Positions 1 through 7,351 of a stretch of 36,200 bases of DNA are shown here, one piece after another; positions within the stretch are counted from its first letter, which is position 1, and each line of letters opens with the position of its first letter. The DNA comes from Candidatus Zixiibacteriota bacterium. Lineage in GTDB: Bacteria; Electryoneota; B3-LCP. The notes under the pieces are model-generated. The model saw nothing but the letters and a program-made list of their open reading frames with translations, was not told the DNA's origin and did no database searches. The DNA lies in assembly GCA_003599535.1 (NCBI GenBank), contig QZKQ01000023.1:1-36200 (forward strand). The letters are read 5' to 3'. The position numbers were made by a program, and so were the translations under genes.

Positions 1-338
1 TCCAGTCCCTGGTGGACCTGAACCTGCGCCGGGGCAATCACATCCAGCCGGCTTTCCTGATCCCGCCCCTGGCATGGCTGACGGATCTGCTGCTGAAACC
101 GCTGGAGCCGCTGCGCCTGGTGGGGAACATCGCCCCCCGGCCGTATTTTCAGATCAGCGCTGTGGATGACGGCCAGATCCCACTGCGGAGTTCCCGGGCT
201 CTGTTCGACGCCGCCGGAGAACCCAAGAGGCTGACCTGGATCCCCGCGCCGCACCTGAAGCCGGGCATGGAAGACATCATCGAGCAGCTCGTCACCATCG
301 GGTACGCGGAAGCGACCCGCCTGGGGCTGCTTGATTAG
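1..338 (+). CDS. alpha/beta-hydrolase family protein, C-terminal fragment
   Basis: The open frame runs in from the left edge, so the listed GTG start at 12 is probably internal and only the last ~112 residues are visible. The sequence resembles the C-terminal third of alpha/beta-hydrolases (dienelactone-hydrolase or esterase type). VDDGQIP would carry the acid of the catalytic triad and APHLKPG would carry the histidine, with a helix ending in GLLD. The nucleophile elbow (GxSxG) lies outside the window, so the family rests on these two motifs and on spacing. It ends 9 bases before mnmA and may share its transcript. Substrate unknown. Confidence 0.6.
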   Translation, partial: QSLVDLNLRRGNHIQPAFLIPPLAWLTDLLLKPLEPLRLVGNIAPRPYFQISAVDDGQIPLRSSRALFDAAGEPKRLTWIPAPHLKPGMEDIIEQLVTIGYAEATRLGLLD

Positions 339-347
339 AAAGATCGT

Positions 348-1451
348 ATGACAGCGCATTCCGGTGCCGCCGTGGCCGTGGCCATGAGCGGCGGAGTGGA
401 CAGTTCCGTGGCCGCACTTCTGCTGGCCCGGGACGGTTACCGGGTCGTGGGCCTGACCATGCGCCTGTTCGACCAGGAAACCGCCCAACTTTCCCCCGAT
501 ACCCATCGCGGGTGCTGCAGCCTGGAGGCGGTCTACCGTGCCCAGGCCGTCTGCCGCACCCTGGACCTCCCGCACTACACGGTGAATCTGGTCGCCGACT
601 TCGACCGGTACGTGATCGGCGACTTCGTCGCGGAGTACCTGGAGGGGCGCACTCCTAATCCCTGCGTCCGCTGCAACACCTGGCTGAAATGGGGGCTGCT
701 CTTCGACAAGGCTCGCGCCCTGGGCTGCGATTACCTGGCTACCGGACATTACGCGAAGATTGAAGTGCGGGGGGGCGAAACCTGGCTGCTGCGGGCGGAA
801 GACCGCTCCAAGGACCAGGCCTACGCCTTGTGGGGCATACCGCGCGAACGGCTGGCCCGTACCCTGCTGCCGCTGGGCGGCCTGACCAAGTCCCGGGTGC
901 GGGAGATCGCCGCGGAATTGGACCTGCGCACCGCCCGGACCCCCGAAAGCCAGGAGATCTGCTTCATCCCGGACCGGGACTACGGCGGCTTCCTGGCTCG
1001 CCGCCGTCCGGACCTGCCGGTGGAACAACCGGGAGAAATGCTCGAACGCGAGGGCGATACTCTCCGCCCCGCCGGGCGGCATCGCGGCTATCACCATTAC
1101 ACCGTCGGACAGCGCAAGGGACTGGGCGGTGGCTTCGACGAGCCCCGCTTCGTCTTGGAAACCGACCCCCGCGACAACCGCGTGATCATCGGCCGGCGCG
1201 GCGCACTGGCGCGCGAGGCGTTCACGGTGGACCAACCCAATTGGTTGATCGAACCCCCGGCACAGCCCCTGCCGGTGGAGGTGCAAATCCGTTACCGCTC
1301 GCCCGCGGTCTCCGGCCGGGTCGAACCCGACGGCGACCGTGTCCGCGTGCGCCTGGACCGGCCCGCCGAAGCGGTGGCGCCGGGGCAGTCCGCCGTCTTC
1401 TTCCAGGGCGACCGGGTGCTGGGCGGAGGAAGAATCATCCAGGTTATATAA
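348..1451 (+). CDS. mnmA: tRNA-specific 2-thiouridylase MnmA
   Basis: MnmA adenylates U34 of Lys, Glu and Gln tRNAs in the cytoplasm and replaces O2 with sulfur (s2U34). The 367-residue length is normal. The ATP pyrophosphatase P-loop SGGVDSS is at residues 14-20, TPNPCVRCN at 102-110, ATGHYA at 131-136 and SQEICFIPD at 201-209, followed by the usual C-terminal beta domains. C106 and C109 form a CxxC where E. coli has Asp99-x-x-Cys102, and C205 matches the second catalytic Cys. The three-cysteine form occurs in other bacteria and has been linked to Fe-S dependent enzymes; which chemistry applies here is inference. The next gene, panB, starts 10 bases downstream. Confidence 0.95.
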   Translation: MTAHSGAAVAVAMSGGVDSSVAALLLARDGYRVVGLTMRLFDQETAQLSPDTHRGCCSLEAVYRAQAVCRTLDLPHYTVNLVADFDRYVIGDFVAEYLEGRTPNPCVRCNTWLKWGLLFDKARALGCDYLATGHYAKIEVRGGETWLLRAEDRSKDQAYALWGIPRERLARTLLPLGGLTKSRVREIAAELDLRTARTPESQEICFIPDRDYGGFLARRRPDLPVEQPGEMLEREGDTLRPAGRHRGYHHYTVGQRKGLGGGFDEPRFVLETDPRDNRVIIGRRGALAREAFTVDQPNWLIEPPAQPLPVEVQIRYRSPAVSGRVEPDGDRVRVRLDRPAEAVAPGQSAVFFQGDRVLGGGRIIQVI

Positions 1452-1461
1452 GCTTTTTGCC

Positions 1462-2271
1462 ATGAAAAAAGTCACCATCACCACCCTCCGGGAGATGAAG
1501 CGGAAGGGCGAAAAGATTGCGGTTCTGACCGCCTATGACGCCCTGTTCGCCAGCCTGGAGGACCAGGCCGGCATTGACGTCATCCTGGTGGGCGATTCCG
1601 CCGCCATGGTGGTCGCAGGGCACCCCACCACACTGTCCGCTACTATGGAACAGATGCTCTTCCACGTCCAGGCCGCTTCCCGGGGCGTGCAGCGCGCCCT
1701 GCTGGTCGCTGACATGCCCTTCCTTTCATTCCAGGTGACGCCCGAAGAGGCGCTGCGCAACGCCGGGCGCTTTCTGGCCGAAGCCGGCGCGGAGGCGGTC
1801 AAGGTGGAAGGGGGGCAGCACATGGCCCCCACCGTGCGCCGCCTGGTCGAGGCCGGCATTCCGGTCATGGGACACCTGGGGTTGACGCCGCAATCCATCC
1901 ACCAGTTCGGCGGGTGGGGCGTGCGGGGCCGGGACCGGCGCGAAGCCGAGAAACTGATCGCCGGAGCCCAGGCGCTGCAGGAGGCCGGGGCTTTCTCCCT
2001 CGTACTGGAGAAGATTCCCGCGCCGTTGGCCGCGGAAATCAGCGCTTCGCTGGAGATCCCCACTATCGGCATCGGGTCGGGGCCCGACTGCGACGGGCAG
2101 GTGCTGGTCAATTACGATATGCTGGGCCTCTACGAGCAGATGACGCTGAAGTTCGTGCGCAAGTACCGGAATTTAAGCCTGGAGGTCCGTTCCGCCGTGG
2201 AAGAGTACATCCGCGACATCAAGAACGGGTCCTTCCCTTCAGCCGATGAAAGTTACGACCTGGAGGGCTAA
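1462..2271 (+). CDS. panB: 3-methyl-2-oxobutanoate hydroxymethyltransferase (ketopantoate hydroxymethyltransferase) PanB
   Basis: PanB transfers a hydroxymethyl group from methylene-tetrahydrofolate to 2-oxoisovalerate, the first committed step of pantothenate and CoA synthesis. The ORF track starts at 1339 inside mnmA; the ATG at 1462 (MKKVTITTL) gives the family's usual N-terminus and a 269-residue protein. Expected metal ligands fall at D45 (VGDSAAM), D84 (VADMPF) and E116 (VKVEGG), and the catalytic Glu at E183 (LEKIP), numbering almost identical to E. coli. GHLGLTPQS at 138-146 is also typical. The stop codon shares one base with the panC start, so the two are translationally coupled. 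Confidence 0.95.
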   Translation: MKKVTITTLREMKRKGEKIAVLTAYDALFASLEDQAGIDVILVGDSAAMVVAGHPTTLSATMEQMLFHVQAASRGVQRALLVADMPFLSFQVTPEEALRNAGRFLAEAGAEAVKVEGGQHMAPTVRRLVEAGIPVMGHLGLTPQSIHQFGGWGVRGRDRREAEKLIAGAQALQEAGAFSLVLEKIPAPLAAEISASLEIPTIGIGSGPDCDGQVLVNYDMLGLYEQMTLKFVRKYRNLSLEVRSAVEEYIRDIKNGSFPSADESYDLEG

Positions 2272-3116
2272 TGATCATCCTGCGCACCATTCCCGAACTG
2301 CGGACCTTCGTGCATGACTGGCAGGGGCAGGGATTGAGGATCGGCCTGGTCCCTACCATGGGCTACCTGCACGCGGGCCACTTGTCACTGATTGATCACG
2401 TCCGCCCCCGCTGCGACCGCCTGATTGTATCCATCTTCGTCAATCCCACCCAGTTCGCTCCGGGTGAGGACCTGGATCGCTACCCGCGCAACATCGAGCG
2501 CGACGAGCAGGCCGTGGCCGCGCACGGCACCGACGCCATCTTCTACCCCGACGCCCCGGAAATGTACCCGGAGGGCTTCCGCACCTTCACCATCGTGGAA
2601 GGCCTGGGGGACGTGCTCTGCGGCCGCACCCGCCCGACCCATTTTCGCGGGGTCACCACGGTGGTTTCCAAGCTGTTCAACCTGACTCGCTGCCAGGTGG
2701 CCGCCTTCGGACAGAAGGATTACCAGCAGTCGCTGATCATCCGCCGCATGGCCGCCGACCTGAACTACGACGTGGACGTCCTGGTGTGCTCCACGGTGCG
2801 GGAAGAGGATGGCCTGGCCATGAGTTCGCGCAACAGCTACCTGTCCCCCGAAGAGCGCGAGCGCGCCGTGTGTCTCTACCGCGCCCTGACCAAAGGTCAG
2901 AAGCTGTTCAGCCTGGGAGAGCGGAGCGCCGCCAAGATCCGGCAGGAGATGAAGCGCACCATTCAGGCTACTCCGGGCGTCAGCATAGACTACCTGGAAG
3001 CGGTGGATGCGTATAACCTTCAACCACTGGAAAAGATTGACCGCCCGGCCGTGCTGGCCGGAGCCGTGTACGTGGGCGCCACTCGCCTGATAGACAACGT
3101 CATCATCGAACCGTAA
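2271..3116 (+). CDS. panC: pantothenate synthetase (pantoate-beta-alanine ligase) PanC
   Basis: PanC joins pantoate and beta-alanine through a pantoyl-adenylate in the cytoplasm. At 281 residues it has normal length. The nucleotide-binding VPTMGYLHAGH motif is at residues 27-37 with the HxGH signature at 34-37. FVNPTQF, FGQKDYQQ and the KMSKS-like MSSRNSYL follow in the standard order. Its ATG overlaps the panB TAA by one base, giving a panB-panC pair. No aspartate decarboxylase (panD) gene is visible in this window to supply beta-alanine. Confidence 0.95.
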   Translation: MIILRTIPELRTFVHDWQGQGLRIGLVPTMGYLHAGHLSLIDHVRPRCDRLIVSIFVNPTQFAPGEDLDRYPRNIERDEQAVAAHGTDAIFYPDAPEMYPEGFRTFTIVEGLGDVLCGRTRPTHFRGVTTVVSKLFNLTRCQVAAFGQKDYQQSLIIRRMAADLNYDVDVLVCSTVREEDGLAMSSRNSYLSPEERERAVCLYRALTKGQKLFSLGERSAAKIRQEMKRTIQATPGVSIDYLEAVDAYNLQPLEKIDRPAVLAGAVYVGATRLIDNVIIEP

Positions 3117-3121
3117 GCTGT

Positions 3122-3892
3122 ATGGAATCGCCTTTGACAGCGGGCCTGGCCACCATCATCATGGCCGCGGGCAAGGGGACGCGCATGAAGTCCGATCTGG
3201 CCAAGGTGCTGCACCCCTTGAACGGCCGGCCCATGATCCACTACGTCATTGACACCGCCCGCGCCCTGGAAGCCGACCCTGTGGTGGTGATCGTGGGGCA
3301 CCAGAAGGAGCGGGTCATGGACGAACTGCGCGGCCTCTCGGTGCGCTTCGCTGTGCAGGAACCACAATTGGGCACCGGCCACGCCGTCCAGTGCGCCCTG
3401 CCGGAACTGGCCGACCTGACGGGCGCGGTGCTGGTGTTGTCCGGCGACGTTCCCATGATTCAGCCGCAGACTTTGCGCCGCCTGGTGAACCATCACTTCA
3501 GCTCCGGCGCCGCCGCCACCGTGATGACCGCCCGGACCGATCACCCCAGGGGTTATGGCCGCATCCTGCGCCAGACTTCCGGGCATCTGGAGGCTATCGT
3601 GGAGGAGCGCGACGCCACGGAAGAAATTCGCCGCATAACTGAAATTAACAGCGGAATTTACGTATTTCATATACAGGACCTCCGCCAGGTCTTGCCCCGG
3701 CTCACCACCGACAACGAGCAGAAGGAATTTTACCTGACCGATGCCGCGCGCCTGCTGGCGGGGGAAGGGCGCGTGGTGGCCGCATGGGAGGGAGACTTCG
3801 GGGAGATCATGGGGATTAACACTGTGGAGGAGCTGGAGGCTGCAGGACGACGGCTGAAAACCCGGGAACCTCGACTGGGAGGGGAGGTTTAA
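3122..3892 (+). CDS. UDP-N-acetylglucosamine pyrophosphorylase domain protein (GlmU N-terminal half only)
   Basis: This is a nucleotidyltransferase that would make UDP-GlcNAc from UTP and GlcNAc-1-P for peptidoglycan and lipid A. The signature MAAGKGTRM is at residues 14-22 with the lysine of LAKVLH at 28. QLGTGHA (82-88), GDVPM (108-112), YGRI, EINSGIY and MGINTVEEL match GlmU positions that bind uracil, metal and sugar. The protein stops at 256 residues, where bifunctional GlmU (about 450 residues) would begin its left-handed beta-helix acetyltransferase domain. No hexapeptide repeats follow in any frame. The GlcN-1-P acetyltransferase must therefore be elsewhere, or this enzyme uses another sugar phosphate. 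Five bases separate it from panC. Confidence 0.85.
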   Translation: MESPLTAGLATIIMAAGKGTRMKSDLAKVLHPLNGRPMIHYVIDTARALEADPVVVIVGHQKERVMDELRGLSVRFAVQEPQLGTGHAVQCALPELADLTGAVLVLSGDVPMIQPQTLRRLVNHHFSSGAAATVMTARTDHPRGYGRILRQTSGHLEAIVEERDATEEIRRITEINSGIYVFHIQDLRQVLPRLTTDNEQKEFYLTDAARLLAGEGRVVAAWEGDFGEIMGINTVEELEAAGRRLKTREPRLGGEV

Positions 3893-3930
3893 CGGGTGAG
3901 GATTAAACGCCCGGCCATGGCAAAACCTCC
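3883..3930 (+). other. inverted repeat spanning the stop codon of the glmU-like gene
   Basis: GGAGGTTT (3883-3890) is the exact complement of AAACCTCC (3923-3930), with a 32-base loop holding a smaller CGGG/CCCG pair. The stop codon lies at the base of the hairpin. It is followed by an A-run rather than a T-run, so it is not a classic + strand terminator. It may protect the mRNA 3' end; this is inference. Confidence 0.3.
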
Positions 3931-3939
3931 AAAAAATTC

Positions 3940-3968
3940 TTGACTTCGGCCCAATTGAATATTAATAT
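3940..3968 (+). promoter_or_regulatory. sigma70-type promoter for the secreted-protein gene
   Basis: TTGACT (3940-3945) and TAATAT (3963-3968) are separated by exactly 17 bases and match the housekeeping consensus at 5 of 6 positions each. The start codon at 3997 is 29 bases after the -10 box, leaving a short leader with a GAGGAG ribosome-binding site at 3985-3990. Confidence 0.75.
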
Positions 3969-3996
3969 TCCTGCTAGCCCGAGCGAGGAGACGGAA

Positions 3997-4539
3997 ATGG
4001 ATAAACGATGGATATACTGCCTGGCGCTGGTCGCGCTTCTGCTGCCCTTGGCGGCGAGCGCCCAGACCGGTTCCGGCGGCGCGATGAAATTCAGCGATTA
4101 CCTGCGGTCCGGCGGCGACGGCCCCACCCTGCAGCCTTTGGGAATCTTTGATCCCAGCCGCATGACCTTTTCGCATTCCTACAGCATGAGCTACTTCACC
4201 TCGGGGGGGCAGGGGGCCATGCGCGGGCTGTTCATGGAGACCATCGGCTACCGGCTCTCCAATCCCTTATCACTGACCCTGAACCTGGGCTACCTGCACC
4301 AGCCGTATTCCAGCTCCGGGCCGGACGGCTTGACCCAGGGGGGGCAGTTCGTGGGCGGCGCGGCCCTGACCTGGCGCCCCAACCGCAACATGTTCCTGCA
4401 GTTGGAGGTGGCCAACTACCCGCAGAATGGCCTGTACGGCTACAACCCCTACTGGAGCCGGTTCCCCTATAGCGTGCCGCAGCCGGCATCTGAGCCGATG
4501 GAAAGCGAAGTGACGACTCCGGAGTCCCAGGAACGATGA
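3997..4539 (+). CDS. secreted protein of unknown function, probably outer-membrane beta-barrel-like
   Basis: The start is the ATG at 3997: GAGGAG ends 6 bases upstream, and from here a clear signal peptide is read (basic start, hydrophobic core LALVALLLPL, cleavage after ASAQ). The ORF-track start at 3940 would begin on the promoter itself. The mature ~157 residues have alternating polar and aromatic strands (FSHSYSMSYF, LSLTLNLGYLHQPY, MFLQLEVANY), consistent with a small beta-barrel or beta-sandwich at the outer membrane, and a Pro/Glu-rich tail. I do not recognise a named family. It has its own promoter and terminator, so it is probably monocistronic. Confidence 0.7.
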   Translation: MDKRWIYCLALVALLLPLAASAQTGSGGAMKFSDYLRSGGDGPTLQPLGIFDPSRMTFSHSYSMSYFTSGGQGAMRGLFMETIGYRLSNPLSLTLNLGYLHQPYSSSGPDGLTQGGQFVGGAALTWRPNRNMFLQLEVANYPQNGLYGYNPYWSRFPYSVPQPASEPMESEVTTPESQER

Positions 4540-4598
4540 TCCGTCCCATGGACCGGCAATTCTTCCCCTGCAATCTTCTTTCCCCGTCATAACTCGAT

Positions 4599-4631
4599 GC
4601 GCCGCGTCGTCGAATGCGGCGCCTTTCTTTT
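4599..4631 (+). terminator. rho-independent terminator after the secreted-protein gene
   Basis: GCGCCGC (4599-4605) and GCGGCGC (4616-4622) form a perfect 7-bp GC stem with a 10-base loop, followed by CTTTCTTTT. It lies 60 bases after the stop codon at 4539. The hairpin covers the ATG at 4597 proposed by the ORF track for the next gene, which argues for the later start at 4639. Confidence 0.65.
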
Positions 4632-4638
4632 GAAGGCC

Positions 4639-5259
4639 ATGAGAAGACGTCCCCGCAGCCGATCCGCCGGCGGTTCCCTCGCCGGCGCCCAGAACCTCAT
4701 CATCCTGCTCCTGGTGGTCCTGATTATCCTGACCTCGGCGAACCTCTACCTGGATCACTTCTCACCCGGAGCCAAGCCGGCCGCCCCCGTCAAACCGCCG
4801 GCGGAAACCAGCCAGGCCGCTCGGACAGCCGTGGTGGAAACGCCCCCGGCCCGGGATACGGTCAAGGTGGCGCAGGCCTCCACGGTCATTCCAGCGGTCA
4901 ACCTTCCCGCGCCCGTGCCCCTGCTGACCGACGACATGCCCGCCCCGCGCGACATCCACATCCAGATCCTGAACGGGTGCGGAACGCCGGGGATCGCCTC
5001 CAGGGTGCGAGGCGTTCTGCGGCAGCGCGGCTTTGACGTGCTGACCTTCGGCAACGCCAAGTCCCAGGACTTCAGCCAGACCCGGGTCATCGCCCGCACC
5101 GAGGATCCCTCCAGCCTGCTGGCTGCCCGGCGGGTAGCCAGTTCCCTGAATATTTCCGCTGACCGGGTGTCCGTCGAACCCGATTCCAAGCTGGTGGATA
5201 CCAACGTCACCCTCATCCTGGGGGCGGATCACAACGAAATGGATTTAACCTCGGAGTAG
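4639..5259 (+). CDS. membrane-anchored LytR_C-domain protein
   Basis: A 206-residue protein with a basic N-terminus, one membrane helix (NLIILLLVVLIILTSANLYL), a Pro/Ala/Thr-rich linker of about 70 residues, and a C-terminal LytR_C domain recognised by IQILNGCGTPGIASRV and the later ISADRV and VTLILGAD strands. LytR_C domains usually sit at the end of LCP (LytR-CpsA-Psr) cell-wall ligases, but no LCP domain is present here, so an enzymatic role is not supported. The likely place of action is the periplasm. The ATG at 4639 is preferred because the ATG at 4597 is inside a terminator stem. The neighbour is rsfS, a pairing I believe is common in related genomes (from memory, unchecked). Confidence 0.75.
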   Translation: MRRRPRSRSAGGSLAGAQNLIILLLVVLIILTSANLYLDHFSPGAKPAAPVKPPAETSQAARTAVVETPPARDTVKVAQASTVIPAVNLPAPVPLLTDDMPAPRDIHIQILNGCGTPGIASRVRGVLRQRGFDVLTFGNAKSQDFSQTRVIARTEDPSSLLAARRVASSLNISADRVSVEPDSKLVDTNVTLILGADHNEMDLTSE

Positions 5260-5263
5260 TTCT

Positions 5264-5701
5264 ACGCCAAGGAAGAAAAAAAGCGCCTCGAAAACCGCCG
5301 CTGAAGAGCTGGCCGTTCGCATCGCCCGGCTGGGCTGGGAAAAAAAGGCCGAAAACATCTCCGTCCTGGATGTCTCATCCCTGACGGATTACACCGATTT
5401 TTTCGTCATTCTTACGGGCAATATTGATCAGCAGCTGCGAGCCATCCACGGGCATATCGAAGATACATTGAAGAGCGAGGGCGTCCGCCCGCACCACGTC
5501 GAAGGAGGGCAGACCCTCTCCTGGATCCTGATGGATTACATTGACGTGGTAGTGCACATCTTCCTGCCCCAGAACCGGGAATTCTACAACCTGGAATCCC
5601 TGTGGGGAGAAGCCCGTCAGGTGCCGGTGGACTTTGACGGTGATGCCGACCTGCAGTCCGAAGGCGCACCCTCCGGTGTTTCCTCAACCAATTACCCCTG
5701 A
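5264..5701 (+). CDS. rsfS: ribosome silencing factor RsfS, apparent ACG start
   Basis: RsfS binds ribosomal protein L14 and blocks 30S-50S joining when nutrients are short. The ORF track shows only its last 77 residues because the full frame has no ATG, GTG or TTG before 5468. Reading upstream restores the conserved core: ISVLDVSSLTDYTDFFVILTG, HVEGGQTLSWILMDYIDVVV and FYNLESLWG. The frame is bounded by a TAA at 5246. ACG at 5264 has GGAG at 5253-5256 with a 7-base spacer, ideal placement, and gives a 145-residue protein starting PRKKKSASK. A CTG at 5309 is possible but has no spaced ribosome-binding site. A sequencing error turning ATG into ACG cannot be excluded. Confidence 0.8.
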   Translation, partial: TPRKKKSASKTAAEELAVRIARLGWEKKAENISVLDVSSLTDYTDFFVILTGNIDQQLRAIHGHIEDTLKSEGVRPHHVEGGQTLSWILMDYIDVVVHIFLPQNREFYNLESLWGEARQVPVDFDGDADLQSEGAPSGVSSTNYP

Positions 5702-5716
5702 AGCGCCCTGCCTGCC

Positions 5717-7342
5717 GTGAATTTGAGCCATCATCTGATCGCGCGGCTGCGCCGCACTCTGGCCGGTCTACAGTATCCGGACGTGCCGGTGACCCTGGAG
5801 TTGCCGCCCAGCCCGGATATGGGCGACCGGTCCTGCACCGTAGCCCTGGCCCTGGCCAAGCCGCTGAAGCGCGCCCCGCGGCAGATTGCCCAGGAAATAC
5901 TCCAGGCCCTGCCCCCGGATGACCCCTGGATTGACCGGGTGGAAATCGCCGGGCCGGGTTACCTGAATTTCTTCTGGTCCCGGGAGGCCTTGCGGCAGGT
6001 GCTGCGCGGCCTCCGGGAGAGCGGTCCGGACTACGGATCATCCGATTTGGGAGCGGGGGAGAGGCGGCTGTTTGAATTCGTGTCGGCCAACCCTACCGGC
6101 CCCCTGAACATCGTCAGCGCCCGGGCCGCGGCGGTGGGCGATTCCCTGGTGCGCGTGCAGCGCAAGATCGGTTTTGACGCGCAAAGCGAATTCTACGTCA
6201 ACGACGCCGGCCGGCAAGTGGACCTGCTGGGCGAGTCGGTCCGCGCCCGCTTGCGAGAGGCCCTGGGCCGGCCGCTGGAGATCCCCGAAGGAGGCTATCA
6301 CGGGATCTACGTCCGGGATCTGGCCGAACAGGCGCGGCAGGAATTCCCCGGCGATCCTCTGACCGCCCCGGCCCGCGATCTGGGCCGCTGGACGGCCCAG
6401 CGCATCGTCGCGGGGCAGCGGGAGACCCTGGAAGCCTACGGCGTCGCCTACCACCGCTGGTTCTTTGAAAGCGAAATCCACCAGTCCGGAGCCCATTGGC
6501 AGACGCTGGAACGGCTGAAGCAGGAAGGGCACATCTACGAGAAAGACGGGGCGTTGTATTTCCGCAGCTCCGCCTTTGGGGATGACGACGATCGCGTGGT
6601 GGTCACCTCCGACGGGCGCCCCACCTATTTCCTGCCCGACATCGCCTACCACCTGGACAAGGCCGGGCGCGGCTACGCCAAGGCCGTGGACCTGTGGGGC
6701 CCGGACCACCACGGGCACGTCGGCCGGATGCAGGCGGCCATGCGCGCCCTGGGCCTGCCGGTGGAGTTTCTGGAAGTGGTCATCGTACAGCAGGTCAACC
6801 TGCTGCGCGGCGGCCAGCCGGTCAAAATGTCCAAGCGGACCGGCGAAATGATCACCATGGATGAATTGATCGAAGAGGTGGGATCCGACGCCGCCCGGCA
6901 GATATTCCTGTCGCGGCGCTGGTCCTCCCCCCTCGATTTTGATATCGAAATGGCCAAGGACCGGTCCGAGAAGAGCCCGATATTTTACGTTCAGTACGCC
7001 CACGCCCGCATCTCCTCCATCTTCCGCAAGGCGGGAGATGGGGAGGAGCTGCAGGAGAGCGACCTGGAAGCGCTGCACGCCCCCGAGGAATGGGACCTGC
7101 TGCGCAGCCTCTCCCTGTTCCCGGATGCGGTGGAAACCGCGGGGCTGCAATTGGCTCCGCACCGGATCAACACCTACCTTTCCGACCTGGCCACCTCGTT
7201 TCATCGCTTTTACCACGAATGCCGCGTGCTGTCCGACGATCCCGCCCTGACCCGCGCCCGGCTGGCGTTGTGCCGGGCCGTGCAGGTGGTTTTGAAAGAA
7301 GGCTTGCGGCTGATGGGCATGAGCGCCCCCGATCAAATGTAG
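5717..7342 (+). CDS. argS: arginyl-tRNA synthetase
   Basis: ArgRS charges tRNA-Arg with arginine. The 541-residue protein shows the N-terminal Add1-type domain (about 1-100), the Rossmann catalytic core beginning with SANPTGPL (123-130), the KMSKRTG loop at 370-376, and a C-terminal DALR anticodon-binding helix bundle ending in KEGLRLMGM. The class I HIGH signature, normally HVGH after NPTGPL, reads NIVS (131-134), so both histidines are missing, while KMSKS is intact. GTG at 5717 is the likely start; the ribosome-binding site is weak and rsfS ends 15 bases upstream. It may be a lineage-specific form of ArgRS; loss of activity is unlikely given the intact rest of the enzyme. Confidence 0.92.
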   Translation: MNLSHHLIARLRRTLAGLQYPDVPVTLELPPSPDMGDRSCTVALALAKPLKRAPRQIAQEILQALPPDDPWIDRVEIAGPGYLNFFWSREALRQVLRGLRESGPDYGSSDLGAGERRLFEFVSANPTGPLNIVSARAAAVGDSLVRVQRKIGFDAQSEFYVNDAGRQVDLLGESVRARLREALGRPLEIPEGGYHGIYVRDLAEQARQEFPGDPLTAPARDLGRWTAQRIVAGQRETLEAYGVAYHRWFFESEIHQSGAHWQTLERLKQEGHIYEKDGALYFRSSAFGDDDDRVVVTSDGRPTYFLPDIAYHLDKAGRGYAKAVDLWGPDHHGHVGRMQAAMRALGLPVEFLEVVIVQQVNLLRGGQPVKMSKRTGEMITMDELIEEVGSDAARQIFLSRRWSSPLDFDIEMAKDRSEKSPIFYVQYAHARISSIFRKAGDGEELQESDLEALHAPEEWDLLRSLSLFPDAVETAGLQLAPHRINTYLSDLATSFHRFYHECRVLSDDPALTRARLALCRAVQVVLKEGLRLMGMSAPDQM

Positions 7343-7351
7343 GAGAAGTCC

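Noticed and set aside
1339-1461. Upstream extension of panB in the ORF track
   Set aside because: It lies entirely in the 3' end of mnmA, and the extra 41 residues do not belong to PanB; the ATG at 1462 gives the family N-terminus.
6038-7336. 432-residue - strand open frame opposite argS
   Set aside because: Antisense shadow; argS carries clear ArgRS motifs across the same span and the - strand protein shows only low-complexity composition.
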